Source: JAAXGX01 sp965203565
GTDB lineage: Bacteria; Acidobacteriota; Vicinamibacteria; Vicinamibacterales; UBA8438
Length of the DNA: 64,000 nucleotides
Assembly (NCBI GenBank): GCA_965203565.1
Contig: OZ241896.1
Span: 2,356,001-2,420,000, forward strand
Direction of reading: 5' to 3'
Shown here: piece by piece, positions 59,532 to 64,000 of the stretch
How positions within the stretch are numbered: the first letter of the stretch is position 1
Layout: the number at the start of each line of letters is the position of its first letter
Position numbers and translations under genes: made by a program
The notes under the pieces: model-generated
The model's database searches: none
The model's input: only the letters and a program-made list of their open reading frames with translations
Told to the model about the DNA's origin: nothing

Positions 59532-59822
59532 ATGAACCGCGAAACGCCGCCCTGGGACGTGCGAGAGCCGAGCGCGAACGAAAACGACCGTGCGTCTCTG
59601 CGGGCCTTGATTGCCGACGAGTTGCCGGAGACCCGCATGTTCATCGACAGCCTCTACCGTGAGTTCACGGCGACCGGTCGTCGGCTCCATGTCGATCGGA
59701 TCGTTCGGGAACGAGGCGACCGGGCTTGGCTTTCGTTTCCGGCGATGATGACGCCCGATCGTGGGCGTCTGCACGGCGGGCGCGCGCTCAAGATGCCGAC
59801 CCGTTCGCCGGCGGCGCGTTGA
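59532..59822 (+). CDS. Small uncharacterised island protein
   Basis: A 96-residue protein beginning MNRETPPWDVREPSANENDRASLRALIADELPETRMFIDSLYREF, with a GGAGG about 11 nt before the ATG. I do not recognise the family. The first ~75 residues look globular and acidic. The last residues (RSPAAR) and the stop share nucleotide sequence with the helicase 3' end, so the tail may be acquired. It sits directly before a vapB gene, which could make it part of that small module. Confidence 0.5.
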   Translation: MNRETPPWDVREPSANENDRASLRALIADELPETRMFIDSLYREFTATGRRLHVDRIVRERGDRAWLSFPAMMTPDRGRLHGGRALKMPTRSPAAR

Positions 59823-59842
59823 CCAGGGCCTGAAGAGCCGCG

Positions 59843-60085
59843 ATGAAGAACGTCACCATCACCCTGCCGGACGACGTGGCGCGGTGGCCGCGGGTCAAGG
59901 CCGCCGAGAACGATCGCAGCGTCGCCGAATGGATCGTCGAATTGCTGACGCGGATGCGGCGCCAGGAGAACAGGTACGAGATCGCCATGAAACGCTACCT
60001 TGCGATGACGCCGCGCAGAATCGACTGGCCGGACGGTCGCAAGCCGACACGCGAGGAGCTGTATGACCGACCTGGTCTTCGTTGA
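59843..60085 (+). CDS. VapB-like ribbon-helix-helix antitoxin (orphan)
   Basis: An 80-residue protein: MKNVTITLPDDVARWPRVKAAENDRSVAEWIVELL is a CopG/Arc-type ribbon-helix-helix domain, and the C-terminal RRIDWPDGRKPTREELYDRPGLR is a typical VapB toxin-binding tail. The expected toxin start overlaps its 3' end (ATG 60063), but the toxin is destroyed after nine codons. It may persist as a regulator or a relic. Confidence 0.75.
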   Translation: MKNVTITLPDDVARWPRVKAAENDRSVAEWIVELLTRMRRQENRYEIAMKRYLAMTPRRIDWPDGRKPTREELYDRPGLR

Positions 60086-60155
60086 CACGATCACCGTCAG
60101 CGCATCGGCTCTCAACACCGTCGCGTCCAGGGAGAAGCTGCATCTCCCGCAGTAG
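60063..60155 (+). pseudogene. Chimeric remnant: VapC N-terminus joined to a DUF1156 methylase fragment
   Basis: A 30-codon frame. Its first nine residues, MTDLVFVDT, are the standard VapC opening up to the first catalytic Asp. The rest, ITVSASALNTVASREKLHLPQ, matches the N-terminal LNAVASKEKLH segment of the DUF1156 methylase encoded at 61.65 kb. At the DNA level 60111-60143 and 61705-61737 agree at 29 of 33 positions. A stop follows, then the kinase start 4 bp later. This is a recombination junction rather than a working gene. Confidence 0.7.
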
Positions 60156-60159
60156 AGCC

Positions 60160-61629
60160 ATGCAGATACAGCTTGAACGACTCTGGACCCTCGGTGAGAA
60201 GATCGGCGGCGGCGGTTTCGGCAAAGTATTCGAAGCCTCGGCGGTCGACTGCGGCCGGGCGGTCGCAAAGCTGGTTCCCAAGGCGGACGGCGCTCAGCGC
60301 GAGCTTTTGTTCGTGGACTTGGGCGGCGCCCGCAACGTCATCCCGATTCTCGATAGCGGCGAAACCACCGACCACTATGTGCTGATAATGCCGTGCGCCG
60401 ACAAGTCGTTGCGCCGGCATCTGGCTGACACCGATCGTCCGCCTGCCCCTGCTGAAGCCATCTCTGTCCTGGTGGACGTCACGACTGCTCTGTCGGACCT
60501 CGATGGAAAAGTAGTACATCGCGATCTCAAGCCGGAAAACATTCTGCTTCATGAAGGCAAGTGGTGTCTGGCGGACTTCGGCATATCTCGTTACGCTGAA
60601 GCCAGCACCGCGCCGGATACGCAGAAGTACGCGCTTTCTCCATGGTACGCGGCGCCGGAGCGCTGGAGAAACGAACGAGCGAAGACCGCGACCGACGTAT
60701 ACTCGCTTGGCGTCATCGCTCACGAGCTGCTGTCGAAGTCTCTGCCTTTTTCCGGAACCAACTGGTCGGATTTGCGCGAGCAACATCTTCATGAAGAACC
60801 TGCTTCCCTGGACGGTGTTCCGCCGAACTTGGCGGCCCTGGTTCAGGAATGTCTGTATAAGGCGCCTGAGGCTCGTCCGCGCCCGGCGGCTATTCTGCAA
60901 CGCCTCCAGCGTATCTCCGAACCGCCACGGACCGGCGGGCTGGCGAAATTGCAGGAGGCTCACCAAAACGAAGTGATGCGCCGGACTGAACATGCTCGGT
61001 TCGAGTCACGGCTACGGTCAGAACAAGAGCGACGATCGGAGCTTTTTGACGCCGCAAAGACCCAACTGGATCAGATACTGAAATCGTTGCGGACTGCAAT
61101 CGTCGCCGTTGCGCCGTCGGTGAGGGATCTCAGCGATATCGCCGGCATGAAGATGGGCCTGAGGAAAGCGGAAATGCAGTCTTCGCCAGTCGCCCGAACA
61201 AATATGGAACCGTGGGAAGGATATGATCAACCGGCATTCACCGTAGTCGGGCATTCTTCCATCGGCATCCGGATTCCTCCCGACCGACATCAATATGAAG
61301 GAAGAAGCCACTCGTTGTGGTTCTGCGACGCCGTCGAAAAAGATAATTTCCAGTGGTTCGAAACAGCTTTCATGATATCGCCGCTCATACCAGAACGTGG
61401 TAGTCAGAATCCATTTGCGTTGGGTCCCGGAAAGGAGGCTGCGGAGGCGCTCTCGAACACTATTGGTAGGTTTCAAGTTGCGTGGCCACCCACTCCACTG
61501 ATCGTCGGCGAGCTCGATGAGTTCATCGACAGGTGGTCTTCCTGGCTGAAGGGCGCTGCGAACGGGACGTTGCGGAATCCGCCAACTATGCCGGAGCGCC
61601 CAATTACGGATAGTTGGAGAAGGCGCTGA
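60160..61629 (+). CDS. Ser/Thr protein kinase with unassigned C-terminal domain
   Basis: A 489-residue protein with a complete eukaryotic-type kinase domain: glycine loop GGGGFGKV (16-23), K37 in AVAKL, HRDLKPEN (120-127, catalytic D122), DFG (139-141), APERW and DVYSLGVIAHELL. Residues ~290-350 are helical. The final ~140 (PAFTVVGHSSIGIRIPPDRHQYEG ... IVGELDEFIDRWSSWLKG) match nothing I know and could be a sensor. There is no transmembrane helix, unlike PknB receptors. Codon use is visibly less GC-rich than in the flanking genes, suggesting separate acquisition. Kinases in defence loci phosphorylate partner components; its location between methylase sequences suggests that role here. Confidence 0.88.
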   Translation: MQIQLERLWTLGEKIGGGGFGKVFEASAVDCGRAVAKLVPKADGAQRELLFVDLGGARNVIPILDSGETTDHYVLIMPCADKSLRRHLADTDRPPAPAEAISVLVDVTTALSDLDGKVVHRDLKPENILLHEGKWCLADFGISRYAEASTAPDTQKYALSPWYAAPERWRNERAKTATDVYSLGVIAHELLSKSLPFSGTNWSDLREQHLHEEPASLDGVPPNLAALVQECLYKAPEARPRPAAILQRLQRISEPPRTGGLAKLQEAHQNEVMRRTEHARFESRLRSEQERRSELFDAAKTQLDQILKSLRTAIVAVAPSVRDLSDIAGMKMGLRKAEMQSSPVARTNMEPWEGYDQPAFTVVGHSSIGIRIPPDRHQYEGRSHSLWFCDAVEKDNFQWFETAFMISPLIPERGSQNPFALGPGKEAAEALSNTIGRFQVAWPPTPLIVGELDEFIDRWSSWLKGAANGTLRNPPTMPERPITDSWRRR

Positions 61630-61653
61630 ACGCTGCCGGATCCCGGTTACGAA

Positions 61654-64000
61654 ATGACGATGAACGACCGCCGGCTGATCGAGGACTACCTGCCGCTGGC
61701 CGACCTCAACGCCGTCGCATCCAAGGAGAAACTGCATCCGCGGCGGTACGTGGAGCTGGTCCATTACTGGCCGGCTCGCCGCCCGATCACGGCGTCGCGC
61801 GTCGCCATCTACGCCGCGCTCGTCGCTGCGCCGACCTCGGACGACGAACGCGACGAGGCGGCATCCTTCGTCAAGCGCCTCGCTGCGTTCAAGCCCGATT
61901 CGGGCATCGTCGGCGACGCCGCTGCGCGAATCAGGAAGGCGCACGGCGGGCGGGCGCCGAAGGTGCTGGACCTGTTCGCCGGCGGAGGCGCGATTCCCCT
62001 CGAGGCGGCGCGGCTCGGCTGCGAGAGCCACGCCGTCGACTACAACCCCGTCGCGCATCTGATCGAACTGTGCACGCTCGTGTATCCCCAGAGGTTTGGG
62101 CCGACCCTTGCCGACGACTTCGAGCGCTGGAGCCGCGTCGTGCTCGAACGCATGCGGCAGGACGTCGGCGATCTGTATCCCTCCGTTCAGGTGCCGGCGA
62201 CCGGGGACGTGGCGAAGCAGGCGGCGCTTTTCCAGGGAATGGAGGATGAGCCACCTCATTCGACGCGGGCGACAGACCTCGTGACGTGCATCTGGGCGCG
62301 CACGGTCCCCTGTCGCCGCCCCGGCTGCGCCGCGCCGGTTCCGCTCGTTCGTCAGGCTTGGCTGCGCAAGAAAAACGGAGCCGTGGCCGCCATTCCCGAA
62401 ATCGAAGACGGCGGCCGGCTGTGCTGGAACGTCGTTTCGGGCGCGTCCATCGATGAGGTCTCTCGGCACGAGGAGCAGACCGGCGCGGGACAGGCGATCT
62501 GCGTAGCGTGCCACACGCCCGTTCCTTCCGATTACGTCAAGGAGATGGCCAAAGCTGGTAAACTCCTGGAATCCCTTACCGCCGTCGTCGTTGACGGTCG
62601 CCGGTCCAAACTCTATTTGCCTCCCTCCGCCACGGCATTGCCGGATGACGGCATATGCCTGAGGCGACTTGACGAATTGCTGCAAAAAACCGGTTTGGAC
62701 CCACTCGACGAACAGATGAATACGGCGGACTACACGACGGTTGCAGGTCGCGGCTACGGTATTTCGCTCTGGCGTGAATTGTTCACGCCCCGGCAACTGC
62801 TGGTGCTGTTCACGCTCGTCAAGCATATCCGGAACGCCATGACCGAGATGCGCGAAGCGGGCATGGCCGCGGATCGCACGCGGGCGCTGACGACCTACTT
62901 CGCGATGGCTTTCGGTCGTTTCGTCATTGCATTCAACAAGTTCACCAGATGGGAACCGCGCGTGCAACGGACCATGGCGGCTATCGGCGATCGTCAAGCC
63001 TTGAAGATGGTCTACGATTTTTCCGAAATAAATTATCTGGCTGACACTCAGGGTTGTCTTCCCTTCGCGCTGGACCGGGAAGCCTACTGCATCCGCGAGC
63101 TCGCCAAGGTCGGCAATCCGTCCACCGTCACCCGCGGCAGCGCGGAGAAGCTGTTCTACGACGACGAGACGTTCGACGCGGTGATCACCGACCCGCCCTA
63201 CTACAGCAGCATCTACTACGCGGACCTGTCGGCGTTCTTCTACGTCTGGCTGAAGCGGATCGTCGGCGACCTCTACCCGGAGCACTTCACGCTGCCCGCG
63301 CCCCCGAAGCGGCGGGAGGCGGTGGCGCAGCCGAGCGAGCACGGCGGGGACGCGAAGAAGGCGAACGCGCACTACCAGGACCTGATGCGGCGTTCGTTCG
63401 CCGAGGCGCGGCGCGTGCTGAAGCCGGGCGCGCCGCTGGTCTGCGTCTACGCGCACCGGACGACGGAGGGCTGGGCCACCCTGATCTCGGCGCTGGTCGA
63501 GGCGGGGCTGACGGTGACCGAGGCGTGGCCGGTGCAGACCGAGTCGCGCGGACGGGTCAACGCGCTCGGGGCGGCCGCGCTCTCCGACAGCATCTTCTTC
63601 GTCGCGCGGCGGCGGGACGAATCCGGGACCGGCCGGTACGAAACCGACGTGGAGCCGGAACTGCACCGGATCGCGCGGGAGCGGGTGCGGACGCTGTGGG
63701 CGGGCGGCAAGGGGATCGGCGGCGCCGACCTGCTGATGGCCGCCGTCGGCGCCGGCCTGCGCGCCTACACGCGGTTCGCGCGGGTCGAGTACGCCAACGG
63801 CGAGCCGGCGCCGGCCGCACGCTACCTGCGCGAGGTCGAAGGGGTCGTGCTGGACGTGATGCTCGACGAGATCTTCGGCCTGCGCGGCGCGGCGGTCGGG
63901 TCGGTCGACGCGCTGACGCGCTTCTACATCCTGTGGCGGTTCACCTACCGCGAGTCGCCGATCGAGGCGGGCGACGCCTACGTCTTCTGCTACCCGCAGG
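61654..64000 (+). CDS. DUF1156 (COG1743) adenine-specific DNA methylase with Zn ribbon, cut by window edge
   Basis: At least 782 residues from ATG 61654, open at the right edge. The N-terminal DUF1156 segment is LNAVASKEKLHPRRYVELVHYWPARRP. SAM motif I is VLDLFAGGGAIPLEAARLGCESHAVDYNP. A zinc ribbon shows paired Cys (VPCRRPGC, AICVACH). The catalytic motif is TDPPYYSSIYYADLSAFFYVWLKR, followed by RVLKPGAPLVCVYAH. The amino-methyltransferase motif DPPY implies N6-adenine (or N4-cytosine) methylation. This class is usually followed by a DUF499 ATPase (COG1483) and accompanied by a SNF2 helicase. The DUF499 gene, if present, would lie beyond base 64000. The central part (about 62500-63060) is lower in GC than its ends. 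Confidence 0.92.
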   Translation, partial: MTMNDRRLIEDYLPLADLNAVASKEKLHPRRYVELVHYWPARRPITASRVAIYAALVAAPTSDDERDEAASFVKRLAAFKPDSGIVGDAAARIRKAHGGRAPKVLDLFAGGGAIPLEAARLGCESHAVDYNPVAHLIELCTLVYPQRFGPTLADDFERWSRVVLERMRQDVGDLYPSVQVPATGDVAKQAALFQGMEDEPPHSTRATDLVTCIWARTVPCRRPGCAAPVPLVRQAWLRKKNGAVAAIPEIEDGGRLCWNVVSGASIDEVSRHEEQTGAGQAICVACHTPVPSDYVKEMAKAGKLLESLTAVVVDGRRSKLYLPPSATALPDDGICLRRLDELLQKTGLDPLDEQMNTADYTTVAGRGYGISLWRELFTPRQLLVLFTLVKHIRNAMTEMREAGMAADRTRALTTYFAMAFGRFVIAFNKFTRWEPRVQRTMAAIGDRQALKMVYDFSEINYLADTQGCLPFALDREAYCIRELAKVGNPSTVTRGSAEKLFYDDETFDAVITDPPYYSSIYYADLSAFFYVWLKRIVGDLYPEHFTLPAPPKRREAVAQPSEHGGDAKKANAHYQDLMRRSFAEARRVLKPGAPLVCVYAHRTTEGWATLISALVEAGLTVTEAWPVQTESRGRVNALGAAALSDSIFFVARRRDESGTGRYETDVEPELHRIARERVRTLWAGGKGIGGADLLMAAVGAGLRAYTRFARVEYANGEPAPAARYLREVEGVVLDVMLDEIFGLRGAAVGSVDALTRFYILWRFTYRESPIEAGDAYVFCYPQ

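Noticed and set aside
53603..64000. Assignment of the island to DISARM or BREX
   Set aside because: The helicase is DrmD-like and a methylase is present, but DrmA, DrmB, DrmC, PglZ and BrxC-like genes are absent and the methylase is of the DUF1156 class. The right flank is not visible.

Overview
The window is very GC-rich bacterial chromosome with dense coding on both strands. It most likely comes from an acidobacterium, probably near the Vicinamibacteria. That assignment is inferred from gene content: a secreted VWA protein of the acidobacterial type, two TonB-dependent receptors with carboxypeptidase-regulatory-like N-domains, a PQQ dehydrogenase, a UPYC selenoprotein redoxin, and the housekeeping order phoH-ybeY-corC-era ... 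recO-glyQ-glyS ... ppdK-mutL. No rRNA, tRNA or CRISPR array was seen.

Layout. 1-9.4 kb: uvrB (cut by the left edge), VWA protein, DHH phosphoesterase, a patatin-fold protein lacking the catalytic serine, greA, a SpoU methyltransferase, rarA and a tiny membrane protein. 9.4-18 kb: two large TonB-dependent receptors flanking a decayed vapBC locus, then a PQQ-dependent dehydrogenase. 18-39 kb: mostly housekeeping on the minus strand (mutL with a frameshift, ppdK, glyS, glyQ, recO, mgtE, era, corC, ybeY, phoH, aspS, hisS). It is interrupted by glycosyltransferase genes in the opposite orientation (18.1 and 24.7 kb) and by a vapC/phd pair (29.7-30.4 kb). 38.9-44.4 kb: moaA, a PAPS-type sulfotransferase, an arylsulfotransferase-like protein and a GDSL autotransporter. 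44.6-50.5 kb: a radical SAM enzyme resembling tetraether/membrane-spanning-lipid synthases, a GT-C glycosyltransferase and a double-GT2 fusion, together suggestive of envelope lipid or glycan synthesis. 50.4-52.7 kb: a selenocysteine-containing redoxin/DsbD-alpha fusion with its SECIS hairpin, divergent from chrA.

52.8-64 kb is an accessory, defence-like island. It holds a vapBC pair, a 1194-residue SNF2-type helicase with a DUF3883-like C-terminus, an AlbA/Schlafen-type protein with a TPR-like tail, small ORFs, a VapB whose toxin is destroyed, a Ser/Thr protein kinase of visibly lower GC, and a DUF1156 (COG1743) adenine-specific DNA methylase running off the right edge. A short copy of the methylase 5' end lies just upstream of the kinase, so the locus has been rearranged around the kinase. 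The set does not match canonical BREX or DISARM.

Most interesting observations: the in-frame TGA selenoprotein with a perfect SECIS hairpin; the kinase-methylase-helicase island with its methylase remnant; a roughly 48-bp dispersed repeat present in four copies; the lipid-synthase-like radical SAM neighbourhood; and toxin-antitoxin promoters whose geometry predicts leaderless transcripts.
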